Below, in pieces: positions 41,485 to 50,455 of a stretch of DNA of 64,000 nt; the stretch's first letter is position 1; the number at the start of each line of letters is the position of its first letter. The DNA is taken from contig CAMYLR010000031.1 of NCBI GenBank assembly GCA_947259315.1, forward strand, positions 1-64,000. The letters are read 5' to 3'. Source of the DNA: an uncultured Gemmatimonadales bacterium. GTDB taxonomy: Bacteria; Gemmatimonadota; Gemmatimonadetes; JACCXV01; JAHWKZ01. The notes under the pieces are model-generated. The model made no database searches. It worked only from the letters and a program-made list of their open reading frames with translations, and had not been told where the DNA came from. Made by a program: the position numbers and the translations under genes.

Positions 41485-42478
41485 GCGCGACCCAGATCGA
41501 CAATCGCTGCCGGATCGGCGGCTGTTTCTGACGCTCGGGATCGGGGCCTTCGTGGTTGCGTCGCTGCCACGGGCGATGCGGCCCGGACGGCACCTCATTC
41601 GGCGCACAGCGCCGGTCATGGGCACGATCGCTGAGATCGCCGTCGCGCATCAGAACGCGCGCTACGCTCAAGGGGCGATCGACGCGGCGCTCGATGCGCT
41701 GCGGTGGGTCGATCGGACGATGTCCCGATTCAACGCGGATTCGGACGTCGGGCGGGCCAACCGATTGGCGGTCGCACGACCAGTCATCGTGAGCCAGCCG
41801 ACGGCGGATGTACTGACTGAAGCGTTGCGTTGGGCCGACGCGAGCGACGGCGCGTTCGACCCCTGTCTGGCCAATGCGGTGGCGCTCTGGGACGTGGAGC
41901 AACGCGTCGCGCCACCCCCGGAGGTCGCTGTGCGACGCTACGCCAACCGACAACTGTACCGGAAGCTCGAGGTCGGCCGCCGAGCGAACGGCGCGCCGGT
42001 GGTCGTGTTTCGCGACCGCGAGATGGCGATCGACCTAGGTGGGATCGCCAAGGGGTACGGCGTCGACCGCGCGGTCGGTGCGCTGCGCGAGTGGGGGATC
42101 CGCAACGCGTTGGTCAACGTCGGCGGAGACCTCTACGCGTTGGGTGTTTCCGAGAACGGTGATCCGTGGGAGATCGGGATCCGCTCATCCGACGATCGCG
42201 ACCGAATCACTCACACGGTGCGAGTCCGGGATCGCGCGATCGCCACCTCGGGTGACTACGAGCAGTTCTTCGAGCACGGTGGTCGGCGTTATCACCATCT
42301 GCTGGACCCGGTTACCGGATCTCCCCGCCGCTCGCGGCTCCACAGCGTAACGGTTAGCGCCGATACGTGCATGACGGCCGACGCCGCCGGTACCGCGGTC
42401 TTTGGTCGCCCCGCGGATCGCGCTCGGCAGCTCGTGACCGCCACGGCGAAGGACGCGGAGATCGTCCACATCGGGTAG
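41477..42478 (+). CDS. apbE: FAD:protein FMN transferase (ApbE)
   Basis: A 333-residue protein. The signal region DRRLFLTLGIGAFVVASLP has a twin-Arg-like RRLFL motif, so export through Tat is likely. ApbE blocks: APVMGTIAEIAV, VDRTMSRFNADSDVGRAN, AIDLGGIAKGYGVDRAV, NALVNVGGDLYALG, the H-LLDPVTGSP block and VSADTCMTADAAGTAVF (metal/catalytic Asp-Thr). It flavinylates the Thr residues of RnfG and RnfD. ATG 41477 overlaps the NqrM-like gene by eight bases and has GAGGAG upstream. Last gene of the long operon. Confidence 0.92.
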   Translation: MIERDPDRQSLPDRRLFLTLGIGAFVVASLPRAMRPGRHLIRRTAPVMGTIAEIAVAHQNARYAQGAIDAALDALRWVDRTMSRFNADSDVGRANRLAVARPVIVSQPTADVLTEALRWADASDGAFDPCLANAVALWDVEQRVAPPPEVAVRRYANRQLYRKLEVGRRANGAPVVVFRDREMAIDLGGIAKGYGVDRAVGALREWGIRNALVNVGGDLYALGVSENGDPWEIGIRSSDDRDRITHTVRVRDRAIATSGDYEQFFEHGGRRYHHLLDPVTGSPRRSRLHSVTVSADTCMTADAAGTAVFGRPADRARQLVTATAKDAEIVHIG

Positions 42479-42533
42479 ACGAGAGCACCCTGTTTCGAAA
42501 GCCGAGCGGTTGGCCGCGACCTAGATTACCGAT

Positions 42534-44837
42534 GTGAGCGTGACTGTAGAATCTGGCGACCGCCGCCTGGCGGCGGTGCTGTTCGTCGATGTAGCTGGGT
42601 ACACGAGCCTAGCCGCCAAGCGCGAAGACGAGGCGCTCCGACTCGTCGATCTATTCCAGTCGATAACCCGTGACGTCGTCGGCCGCTACAACGGTCGACT
42701 CGTGAAGTTCCTCGGTGACGGCGCGCTGGTCGTTTTCAGCAGCACCGACCGCGCGGCGCGTACGGCGCTCAAGATCGTGAGCGACTTCGAGGAACAATCG
42801 CAGAGGATAGACATCCCCGCTCGGGCCCACGCCGGTCTCCACTTGGGCGAAATCGTAACGACAGCCGACGGCGACGCATATGGCGACGGTGTCAATTTCG
42901 CGTCGCGTCTTCAGACGGTCGCCAACCCTGGGCAGGTAGTCGCGAGCGAGTACGTGTGGCTGCAGCTCCGGAGGCGCGACGACTTCGAACTAGAGTCGCT
43001 AGGGGATCGTGAGCTAAAAGATATCGGCGAAGCGATCGCGGTCTACGGGGTCACGCTGGCCGAGGGGGTCTCGTTGGAGGACGCGCAATCGACGGTGCAG
43101 ACCGCTGCGACGATGCCTGCTGCGGAAGCCACCCGGCCCCGCGCACCACGCTGGCTCACCTGGCGTGGCGGGCTGGCGGCCGCGGCGGCGGTGCTCGGCT
43201 TGGTGCTCGTGACTTGGATCGTCGACCGACGGGGTGAAGAACCAGGTACGGGTGACACGCGTGTCGCAACCGCTAGCGTCGCGCAGATCGACCGCTCGAT
43301 CGCCGTGCTCCCGTTCGCGAACATGAGCGCGGACCAAGAGAACGAGTACTTCAGCGACGGGATCACCGACGACATCCTGACCGCAATCTCGAAGATCGAA
43401 GATCTGCGCGTCATCTCACGCACGTCGACGATGCAGTACAAGAACACCGAAAAAGACGTGATTCAGATCGGCGAGGAGCTGGACGTCGCCACGATCCTCG
43501 AGGGAAGCGTTCGCCGGCAGGGCGACCGCGTCCGGATCACCGCTCAGCTCGTCAACGCCGAGACCGACGAGCACATGTGGGCCGAGACGTATGACCGCAA
43601 CCTGACCGACATCTTCGAGATCCAGAGCGAGATCGCCGGGGAGATTGCGACCGCGCTTCAGACCACGCTGACCCGAGCCGAAGCCGAGGCGATCGCGGCA
43701 GGCCGGACCGGCGACCTCACCGCCTACGACCTGTACCTGAAGGGCCGTGACTACCTATGGAGCTCGCTTGAGACGATGACCGGGGCGACACAAGGCATCG
43801 ATACCGCGGTCGATCTCTTCAATCAGGCGCTGGCGATCGATCCCGAGTACGCAGGAGCGTATGCCGGGCTCGGTCAGGCGTACGTCTTCCGATCGTTTTT
43901 TGCCGAGGCAGCGTGGGCTGACTCGGCGAGGGTGGCAAGCGAAAAGGCGATCGAGCTCGACCCGAACCTGGCCGACGGCCATTACGCGCTCGGGTTTGCG
44001 CTGTGGAAGGCCGGGGACTACGAGGGCGCCATCGTGCAGGCACACCGGGCGCTCGAGCTGAACCCGAACTACGCGCGCGCTACCGAGGGCTTGGCGCACT
44101 CCTTGTACCAGCTCGGTCGGTTGGACGAAGCGGTTGTGGCGGCTAAACGAGCGGTGGCGCTCGAGCCGACCAACGGCGAGTTCTATGAGTTCGTCGGGAT
44201 GATCTACATCGACCTCGTTGACTACGATGAAGCCGAGCGATGGTTTCGTCGGCGACTCACGATCGAGCCCGATAACGGGAGCAGCCATGCCTTCATCGGG
44301 TACCTCCACCTGCTGCGAGGGGATGAGGTCAAGGCTGCCGAGGAGATCGAGCTCGGACGGTCGCTGGAACCGCTATCGATGCACGTTATGGGCAATCAAA
44401 TGCGCCTGGACCTCGAACGTGGCAACTACGAGCAGGCGCGACCGTTGATCGAGACGTTCGTGGTCGGGTTGGCGCCCGAGTTTCAACCGCTCACGTATCT
44501 CGGCTTCGTACACTTGAAACTGGGTAACGACGACGAGGCGCAGGAGCTTCTCCGAGAGGCTGAGCGGGTCGCACGGGCCCAAATCGAAGCCGTCGGTCAG
44601 ACCCCGCAACACGTGTACATGTATCTCATTCAGTCGCTGGCGATCCAGGGTCGAGTCGACGAAGCGGTTGACGTGCTCGAAGGCGCATATAGCGAAGGTT
44701 TTCGCATGTATCAGCCGCTGCGCACAGATTTGACGTTCGAGCCCCTTTTCGGGAACGAGCGGTTCGAGGCGATCATGACGCGGATGGAAGCGGATATCGC
44801 TCGGATGCGGGAACGTCTCCAGCGCGAGAGTCCGTGA
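42534..44837 (+). CDS. Class III cyclase fused to TolB-like domain and TPR repeats
   Basis: A 767-residue signalling protein, full-length paralogue of 10051-12123. Cyclase domain with metal Asp19 (VLFVDVAGYT) and Asp62 (VKFLGDGALVVF), GLHLGEIV, GDAYGDGVNFASRLQ; transmembrane helix about 212-232; TolB-N/FlgO-like domain about 258-362 (SIAVLPFANMS, EYFSDGITDDIL, VISRTSTMQYK, ILEGSVRRQ, HMWAETYDR); TPR repeats about 400-745. Probably senses something through its periplasmic part. GTG start, 55 bases after apbE; the stop overlaps the Cys-repeat protein gene (GTGA). Confidence 0.87.
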   Translation: MSVTVESGDRRLAAVLFVDVAGYTSLAAKREDEALRLVDLFQSITRDVVGRYNGRLVKFLGDGALVVFSSTDRAARTALKIVSDFEEQSQRIDIPARAHAGLHLGEIVTTADGDAYGDGVNFASRLQTVANPGQVVASEYVWLQLRRRDDFELESLGDRELKDIGEAIAVYGVTLAEGVSLEDAQSTVQTAATMPAAEATRPRAPRWLTWRGGLAAAAAVLGLVLVTWIVDRRGEEPGTGDTRVATASVAQIDRSIAVLPFANMSADQENEYFSDGITDDILTAISKIEDLRVISRTSTMQYKNTEKDVIQIGEELDVATILEGSVRRQGDRVRITAQLVNAETDEHMWAETYDRNLTDIFEIQSEIAGEIATALQTTLTRAEAEAIAAGRTGDLTAYDLYLKGRDYLWSSLETMTGATQGIDTAVDLFNQALAIDPEYAGAYAGLGQAYVFRSFFAEAAWADSARVASEKAIELDPNLADGHYALGFALWKAGDYEGAIVQAHRALELNPNYARATEGLAHSLYQLGRLDEAVVAAKRAVALEPTNGEFYEFVGMIYIDLVDYDEAERWFRRRLTIEPDNGSSHAFIGYLHLLRGDEVKAAEEIELGRSLEPLSMHVMGNQMRLDLERGNYEQARPLIETFVVGLAPEFQPLTYLGFVHLKLGNDDEAQELLREAERVARAQIEAVGQTPQHVYMYLIQSLAIQGRVDEAVDVLEGAYSEGFRMYQPLRTDLTFEPLFGNERFEAIMTRMEADIARMRERLQRESP

Positions 44838-46135
44838 CCACGATCCCGAAGCACCGGCGGACACTTTTCGCCGGCGTGATCGTGGCGATGCACGTCTTGG
44901 GATTAGCTGTGTTGATATCGCTGGGCGACGGGTTCTCGCTCTTCGACCGCGGATCGCGCGTTGATAGCGAGATCAAGACGGAACCGGGAGCCGCGGCAGA
45001 CGTCTTGGTCGAGAAGTGCAGCGATCTGGGAGGGCAAGACAAGGTCGGCTGCTATCAGGCCGAGTTGAGCGAGCGGCTAATTGCCCTGGGCGTCCGTCCG
45101 ACGATGGACGCGCTCGATTCGCTCGTCGTCCGAGACAACGACGCCGCGCGCGATGCTCACGTCTACGCGCATCACATCGGTATCGAAGCCTACCAGCTCT
45201 CACCCGACGTGAGCGAGACGTTCTCGGGGTGCACCGAGAGCTTCTCGTCGGGGTGCTATCACGGGGTGATCCAGGCGTACTTCGAAGATCGTGGCGACAC
45301 CGACGCGGAAGCGCTCGAGGAACTATGCCGCGCTTACAAGCGGCCCGATCAGAGCCGTTGGATCCTGTTCCAATGCGTGCACGGTATGGGTCACGGACTG
45401 ACGATGTACTTCGATCATCATCTGCCCAGGGCGCTCGAAGCGTGCGATTTGTTGGATGACCTCTGGGATCGTGAGTCGTGCTACGGCGGGGCGTTCATGG
45501 AGAACGTCATGGGTGCGACTTCACCGCACCACCCGGCCACCGTTTTGGTCTCTGAAACCGAACACGATTCCGATGCGCACGGACACGAGCAAATGGGTCA
45601 CGATGCGCCGGACGTGGCTTGGAAAGCGATCGATCCCAACGACCCGCACTACCCCTGCTCGGTCATGGACCCGCGTTACCACCAGCAGTGCTACCTCATG
45701 CAGACTTCGGTCATGCTGCACCACAACGGCGGCGACCTGCAAGATGCGTCGGTGTCGTGTGATGGAGCGCCGGAAAACATGCGGCCGACATGCCACCAGA
45801 GTTTGGGTCGCAGCGTCACCGCGTATACGAAAGATCCCGAGACGGCTGCCAGCCATTGTGAAGCCGGCAGCGCCGAGTACCGCGGTTGGTGTTATGTGGG
45901 CGTCGTAAAAGCGTTTGTCGATTGGACCGCGCGGGCCGAGAGCGGTCTCGATTTTTGTCGCGTCATCGAGTACGACCAGGACTATAAGTCTATGTGTTAC
46001 AAAGGCTTAGGGGAGGAGATCGCAGCCCTGATCGCGGACCACGAGACGCGCGCGTCGCTGTGCGCACAAGCCGAAGACGAGTTCGTCACGACGTGTCGTC
46101 AGGGCGCGCAACTGCGCGCAAGAACGGGTTCCTGA
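44834..46135 (+). CDS. Secreted/anchored Cys-pair repeat protein, unknown function
   Basis: A 433-residue protein with one N-terminal helix (about 11-33) as anchor or signal. The rest is about nine units of 30-70 residues, each beginning Cys-x(7-13)-Cys, e.g. CYHGVIQAYF, CYGGAFMENV, CYLMQTSVML, CYVGVVKAFV, CYKGLGEEIA after the second Cys, followed by an amphipathic helix. This looks like a helical solenoid pinned by disulfides. His-rich patches (VHGMGHGL, HDSDAHGHEQMGH) may bind metal. No family recognised. Overlap with the cyclase-TPR gene argues that it acts in the same pathway. Confidence 0.72.
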   Translation: MTTIPKHRRTLFAGVIVAMHVLGLAVLISLGDGFSLFDRGSRVDSEIKTEPGAAADVLVEKCSDLGGQDKVGCYQAELSERLIALGVRPTMDALDSLVVRDNDAARDAHVYAHHIGIEAYQLSPDVSETFSGCTESFSSGCYHGVIQAYFEDRGDTDAEALEELCRAYKRPDQSRWILFQCVHGMGHGLTMYFDHHLPRALEACDLLDDLWDRESCYGGAFMENVMGATSPHHPATVLVSETEHDSDAHGHEQMGHDAPDVAWKAIDPNDPHYPCSVMDPRYHQQCYLMQTSVMLHHNGGDLQDASVSCDGAPENMRPTCHQSLGRSVTAYTKDPETAASHCEAGSAEYRGWCYVGVVKAFVDWTARAESGLDFCRVIEYDQDYKSMCYKGLGEEIAALIADHETRASLCAQAEDEFVTTCRQGAQLRARTGS

Positions 46136-46153
46136 TCCCGCCCCTCGAAGACG

Positions 46154-47029
46154 TTACAGCATCGGCGCAATTACCTCGCGCGCGAACTCGATCAACGTCG
46201 TCGGCGTTGTGGTGTCCGGTGACCGCTCCTGCGCCGCTCCGATGAGACCCGAGTCGAAACCACCGTACATCTCGATGAGCGTGTCCGCGACGTTCGCGCT
46301 CAACCCCATGCCGAGCAAAGCCTCTCGGGTTTGACCTTCATCGACCTGCACATGGGCGATGGGACGACCGACGCCTTCTGATATCGCGGCAGCCGCCTCG
46401 TCGAAAGAGAGATCGGCTGGACCGTGGAGCTCTTGGACAGACGTCCCGGTCCAGCTGTCGTCGAGGAGTCGAGCGGCAGCCGCCGGGCCGATGTCCCGGG
46501 TGGCGATCATCGGAAGTCGAGTCTCACCAGAAACGGGCAGGAATATACTGCCCGCATCCCGCATCGGTTCGATGAACGCGAGGAAATTCTCGAAGAAGTA
46601 GGTCGGTCGCAGATGAGTCACGTGGGTCGCGACTTCGTCGAGCATCTGTTCGACGTCGCGAAGACCCGCGATCGGGCCGGTACCCGCCTCGAGGTGCGCA
46701 CCCACGCTGGAGAGGTTTACGACGTGCGGAATCTTGTTCTCTCGGACCGCCGCGGCGCCATTCGCGCCGACGGCACATTGGAAACCGCGAAAATCTTCCG
46801 CGGTCAGTTCGGCCGGTGTGAGCCAAAACAGCGCGTCCGCTCCACGAGTCGCGTCGATGACGTACGCTTCGTCCTCGAGCGATCCTTGGCGGGCTTCAGC
46901 ACCGCGCTCTGCGAAGGCGCCGACTTTGGCTGGGTCACGTACCAACAAAACGACGTCGGCGCCAGCGTCCAACAGCGTTTTGGTGACGATGCGCCCGATA
47001 TTCCCCGTCGGGGTTGTTACAGCGATCAT
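46154..47029 (-). CDS. NmrA-like NAD(P)-binding (atypical SDR) protein
   Basis: A 291-residue Rossmann protein: nucleotide site VTTPTGNIGRIVTKTL at the N-terminus, LLVRDPAKV, HVVNLSSVGAH, THLRPTYFFENFL, and IATRDIGPAAA..LLDD, all typical of NmrA/QOR2-like proteins. Start ATG 47029 chosen because of a clear AGGAGG nine bases upstream; the frame extends further but without a ribosome site. Could be an NADPH-dependent quinone or flavin reductase or a redox sensor; substrate unknown. Downstream of the Kelch lipoprotein gene on the same strand. Confidence 0.83.
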   Translation of the reverse strand: MIAVTTPTGNIGRIVTKTLLDAGADVVLLVRDPAKVGAFAERGAEARQGSLEDEAYVIDATRGADALFWLTPAELTAEDFRGFQCAVGANGAAAVRENKIPHVVNLSSVGAHLEAGTGPIAGLRDVEQMLDEVATHVTHLRPTYFFENFLAFIEPMRDAGSIFLPVSGETRLPMIATRDIGPAAAARLLDDSWTGTSVQELHGPADLSFDEAAAAISEGVGRPIAHVQVDEGQTREALLGMGLSANVADTLIEMYGGFDSGLIGAAQERSPDTTTPTTLIEFAREVIAPML

Positions 47030-47045
47030 CGTATCAAACCTCCTG

Positions 47046-48047
47046 CTATGGCGTAAAACGTTCGTTTGCCCGACCAAACGTGAGACCGGCTTGTGGGCCG
47101 CCACCGACGACGTAGATCGAGTTGTCTACTACGGCGGCACCAAGACCGTGGCGTGCGGTTGGCATCGGCTCGAGTTGCTCCCACCGGTTTGTCGCCGGGT
47201 CGAACCGCTCGTTTGTGCTAAAGGTGTTTGTCGATTGGAGATCTTCGCCACCAAACAAGTAAAACCTATTGTTGAGAGCTACCGCTGCGACCCCGCTCCT
47301 GGCGGTCGGCACGGGTGGGCCGGCCGACCACCGATCGTTGACTACGTCATAGATCTCGAACGTGGTTCGGTTCTGGCCCCCGAAGCGACCCGCCGCGACG
47401 TAGATGTTGTTCCCGATGCCAGCCGCGGCGATATGCTCGCGAACGGTCGGCAGCGGAGCCAACGATTCCCACGAGTTGGTGACCGGATCGTAAACATCGT
47501 GTGTGCCGACTGTTTGTCCGGCCGCGTCGACGCCACCGATCGCGTGGACCTTGTTGTTCACGACCGCCACCGCCAGCGCGCCGCGGCTGGTGCCCATCGG
47601 AGCGCCGGCTGACCACGCGTCGGCGACGGGATCGTAGATCTGCACCAAGTTGATCGGGTTGAAGCTGGTACCGAAGTAGCCGCCGACGACGTACAGGAGC
47701 CCGCCGACAGCCGCCATGCCCGCGTGGTTCACCGACGCCGGGAGCTCGGTCACGGTCGTCCATCGATCGGTGGACGGATCGTACCGCTCGACCGTCGATG
47801 ACGCGGTTCGGCCGGGACCGAAGCCGCCGGCCACGTAGATCTGCCCGCCGAGGGCGGCGGCACTGTTCTCGGTCCGCGCGTTGGTCATCGACTGCAAGAC
47901 CTCCCACGGCCCCGAACCGCCGGGGGGTGGCGTCGGCCCCGTGGTCGAGCGGTTGCTGCTGTCGCCGTTGCAGGCGATCTGGGTGGCCAGCACCAGGCCG
48001 AGTAGGGCGAGACGATACATCGTGTCGTAAAGGCCCTTCACTCCCAT
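47046..48047 (-). CDS. Kelch-repeat lipoprotein
   Basis: A 333-residue lipoprotein with signal ending LVLATQIAC and a Pro/Gly linker, followed by about six Kelch units, each with a VxGG-x-Y hallmark: IYVAGGFG, LLYVVGGYFG, VHAIGGVD, IYVAAGRFG, FYLFGGED, IYVVGGGP, with ERYDPSTDRW-type turns between. This forms a six-bladed beta-propeller. Start is uncertain: ATG 48047 is used, ATG 48020 is equally good. Probably periplasmic or surface protein interaction role; no enzyme motif. Confidence 0.82.
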   Translation of the reverse strand: MGVKGLYDTMYRLALLGLVLATQIACNGDSSNRSTTGPTPPPGGSGPWEVLQSMTNARTENSAAALGGQIYVAGGFGPGRTASSTVERYDPSTDRWTTVTELPASVNHAGMAAVGGLLYVVGGYFGTSFNPINLVQIYDPVADAWSAGAPMGTSRGALAVAVVNNKVHAIGGVDAAGQTVGTHDVYDPVTNSWESLAPLPTVREHIAAAGIGNNIYVAAGRFGGQNRTTFEIYDVVNDRWSAGPPVPTARSGVAAVALNNRFYLFGGEDLQSTNTFSTNERFDPATNRWEQLEPMPTARHGLGAAVVDNSIYVVGGGPQAGLTFGRANERFTP

Positions 48048-48198
48048 AACGTTGCGTCGCTCCCCGGGGGCCTGCCAGCCGTCTCCCGACACCCACTTGG
48101 GGGATTCCCCGACAGAATTGCCACCACCTGTCGGTCTAGAATCTCTAGTGAGCGATCCGATATCGAGGTGTTCATTATTGGCCAGGAAGGAGCTACCG

Positions 48199-48420
48199 GT
48201 GACGAGAGAGGAAATCCTCAAGGCGCTTCACGAGATGTCTCCCGAAGAGCAGGAGGCGATCCGGGAAGAGATCTTGATGCTTGGCTACGATACCCCGGAA
48301 GCCGGCTCCGCGATGGCGACCTGCATCGAGATCATGAAGGAGATCCGGGACGGTAAGGACCCGGAGCAGGTTTGCCGCGACATGATTGAGGACATGGCCG
48401 GCATCGCCTGTCCCGACTGA
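48199..48420 (+). CDS. Small acidic helical protein, unknown
   Basis: A 73-residue protein starting GTG 48199 with AAGGAG about seven bases upstream. Sequence is rich in Glu and helix-forming residues (REEILKALHEMSPEEQEAIR) with a C-terminal Cys (CIEIMKEI, VCRDMI, IACPD, three Cys in all). No family recognised. In-frame upstream codons lie in sequence without a ribosome site, so the shorter form is preferred. A GGGGG-ATT-CCCC repeat is 89 bases upstream. Confidence 0.65.
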   Translation: MTREEILKALHEMSPEEQEAIREEILMLGYDTPEAGSAMATCIEIMKEIRDGKDPEQVCRDMIEDMAGIACPD

Positions 48421-48544
48421 CGCTGCACACCGTCTGAAGTCTGCGTCCCGTTTGAATACACGGCCGCGACGGATAGTCTAGAGTGTTGGCGCCGCGGGAT
48501 CGCCCGCCGCCCGCTCTAGACGTCTTGTCCAATGGAGGTTCGTC

Positions 48545-49318
48545 GTGGTCAGCTTACTGCGTTTGTCACTCGCCCCGGTCGTGATGATCGTCGCACTCGC
48601 CGGTCCAGTCCTCGCGCAAGAAGCGGGGGACGCCACATCCGAAAGCGTCACACCCGAGATAATCCTAGCCGGAAGCAACTTGTACAACGGGGGGACATGC
48701 ATCATTTGTCACGCCATCGCCGGTAAAGGAAGTGGAACACGAGCGCCGGATCTATCCGATGTCGAGTGGCTTCATAGTCAGGGCGACCTCGATGGAATCC
48801 TGCAGACGATCCTGGCCGGGGTTTCTCAGCAGAACATCAAGGCGGTCAAGCCCAGACAGTTTCCGATGAACCCGAAGGGCGGACTCAACGTACCCGACGA
48901 GCAGATCGCCAACGTGGCCGCCTACGTATGGGCGTTGAGCCAGCCTGAGCCGCACGAGTTCATCGAGCAACAGTGGCGGTTCCTGGAGTTGGCGCGGTCC
49001 GGTCAGTTCGCAGATGCGCGCGCGGTGTTCGAAGCCGCTCAGCAGACGTACCCCGACAACTTGCTAGTTCCCGAGAACGGGATGAACGCGTTCGGCTACG
49101 AGTTTCTTGGAAGCGGTGACGTCGACGGCGCGATCGAAGTGTTCCAGCTCAACGTCGATCTGCATCCGGAAGCGTTCAATCCGTGGGACAGCCTGGCCGA
49201 GGCGTACATGACGAAGGGCGATAACGAGCGTGCGATCGAGTACTACCAGAAGTCGCTCGACCTAAACCCTCAAAACACGAACGCGGTCGATAAGCTGAAA
49301 GAGCTCGGCGCGGAGTAG
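48545..49318 (+). CDS. Cytochrome c fused to TPR domain
   Basis: A 257-residue exported protein with signal peptide (SLAPVVMIVALAGPVLAQ). Residues about 40-135 are a class I-like cytochrome c domain: haem motif Cys52-Cys55-His56 (GGTCIICHAIAGKG) and a Met in QFPMNPKGG as likely distal ligand, then VPDEQIANVAAYVWAL. Residues about 145-257 are TPR repeats (AIEVFQLNVDLHPEAFNPWDSL, AIEYYQKSLDLNPQNTNA). The combination suggests a periplasmic electron carrier docking on a partner. GTG start. Confidence 0.8.
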   Translation: MVSLLRLSLAPVVMIVALAGPVLAQEAGDATSESVTPEIILAGSNLYNGGTCIICHAIAGKGSGTRAPDLSDVEWLHSQGDLDGILQTILAGVSQQNIKAVKPRQFPMNPKGGLNVPDEQIANVAAYVWALSQPEPHEFIEQQWRFLELARSGQFADARAVFEAAQQTYPDNLLVPENGMNAFGYEFLGSGDVDGAIEVFQLNVDLHPEAFNPWDSLAEAYMTKGDNERAIEYYQKSLDLNPQNTNAVDKLKELGAE

Positions 49319-49329
49319 ACGCCGCTCGC

Positions 49330-50421
49330 TCAGTCGTCTGGACGGGTCAGCCTCTCGGCGATAAACGGGAAGACGATGCGCTCCAGTCGCTCGTCGATCT
49401 CCTCGCGGTGATCGCCCTCGTAGACGTCGAGCACGTGGGGGACACGTAGCTGGGCCAGCCGCTCGGAGAAGCGACGGCTGCCGACGGGAATGTGTGAGAA
49501 CTGGTCGCCAGTGCCGTAGTCGATGGCCAGCCCTTCAAGGGATGCCAGCGCCGGCCAGTGCTCATCGAGGCGATGGAGCGGGAACCGCGCGCGGTACTCG
49601 TGGAAAACCGACTCGATGACCACGCGCTCGCCGTCCAGAACGCCGAACGGCAACGCCACGAACATCGGGGGTGTTTCGGGTGCCGGCGAGAACGCGGTCA
49701 GGATCCCCATCGACCCGACGAGCCAAAAATCTCTGGCCTCAGCGGCGGCCCCGATCTCGTCCCAGCTCTCGACCTCAGCCGCTCGGCGCCAGACGTCGTT
49801 GCTCTGGCCGATATCCTCGATCGGCGCCAGGCAACATGGGCTCATCGCGTATGCGATCCCAAACACGTCGGGTCGCTCCATCGTCAAGTGTATGGCCCCG
49901 TAGCCACCCATCGAGTGGCCGGCGACGGCTCGAGTTTCGCGCCGCGCTTCGGTTCTGTATTGCTGGTCGATGTAGGCCGTCAGGTCGTCGGCGATGAAAC
50001 CGGCCCAGCGGCCGCTAACCGGGGAGTCGCGGTAGAACCCGCCGCCCAAGTGGTTGCCACCGTCGGGCATGACGACGAGCACAGGTGGAAGGCGGCCGCC
50101 ATCGATCATGCGGTCGAGGATCGTCGGAATCTCGTAGTACTCAATCCACATGTCGGGGTTGTCGAAGATGCCGTGCAGGAGGTACACGACCGGATAGCGC
50201 CGGTCCGTGTCTGCGTCGTACCCGGGAGGCACATAGACGAGCACACGCTTCTCGGGCGCGTCACCGATCAGATTGTCAGCCAGCGACGGCGCGTCGACGA
50301 CGTGAGCGTCGACCCGCGACCCGACCGCCGTAGCGACCTGCGCTTGGGCTGTTACGGTCACACCCAGCGCGAGCGTCGCGGCTAGGGTCAGGGATGTCAG
50401 ACGGCGGCAATGATGCGGCAT
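49330..50421 (-). CDS. Secreted esterase (putative esterase D/feruloyl-type alpha/beta hydrolase)
   Basis: A 363-residue exported protein with signal peptide (LTSLTLAATLALGVTVTAQAQ). It has the esterase family pattern: RVLVYVPPGYD, YPVVYLLHGIFDNPDMW, VVMPDGGN, nucleophile elbow AVAGHSMGGYGAIHL, and DVFGIAYAMSPCC; the C-terminal DVYEGDHREEID region supplies the likely His. Lipase, feruloyl esterase or mycolyl-type activity is possible. Gene lies convergent with the cytochrome c-TPR gene. Confidence 0.82.
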   Translation of the reverse strand: MPHHCRRLTSLTLAATLALGVTVTAQAQVATAVGSRVDAHVVDAPSLADNLIGDAPEKRVLVYVPPGYDADTDRRYPVVYLLHGIFDNPDMWIEYYEIPTILDRMIDGGRLPPVLVVMPDGGNHLGGGFYRDSPVSGRWAGFIADDLTAYIDQQYRTEARRETRAVAGHSMGGYGAIHLTMERPDVFGIAYAMSPCCLAPIEDIGQSNDVWRRAAEVESWDEIGAAAEARDFWLVGSMGILTAFSPAPETPPMFVALPFGVLDGERVVIESVFHEYRARFPLHRLDEHWPALASLEGLAIDYGTGDQFSHIPVGSRRFSERLAQLRVPHVLDVYEGDHREEIDERLERIVFPFIAERLTRPDD

Positions 50422-50455
50422 ATCGTCTCCCTACGCGGGTCTTGGCTGCTAGGTT

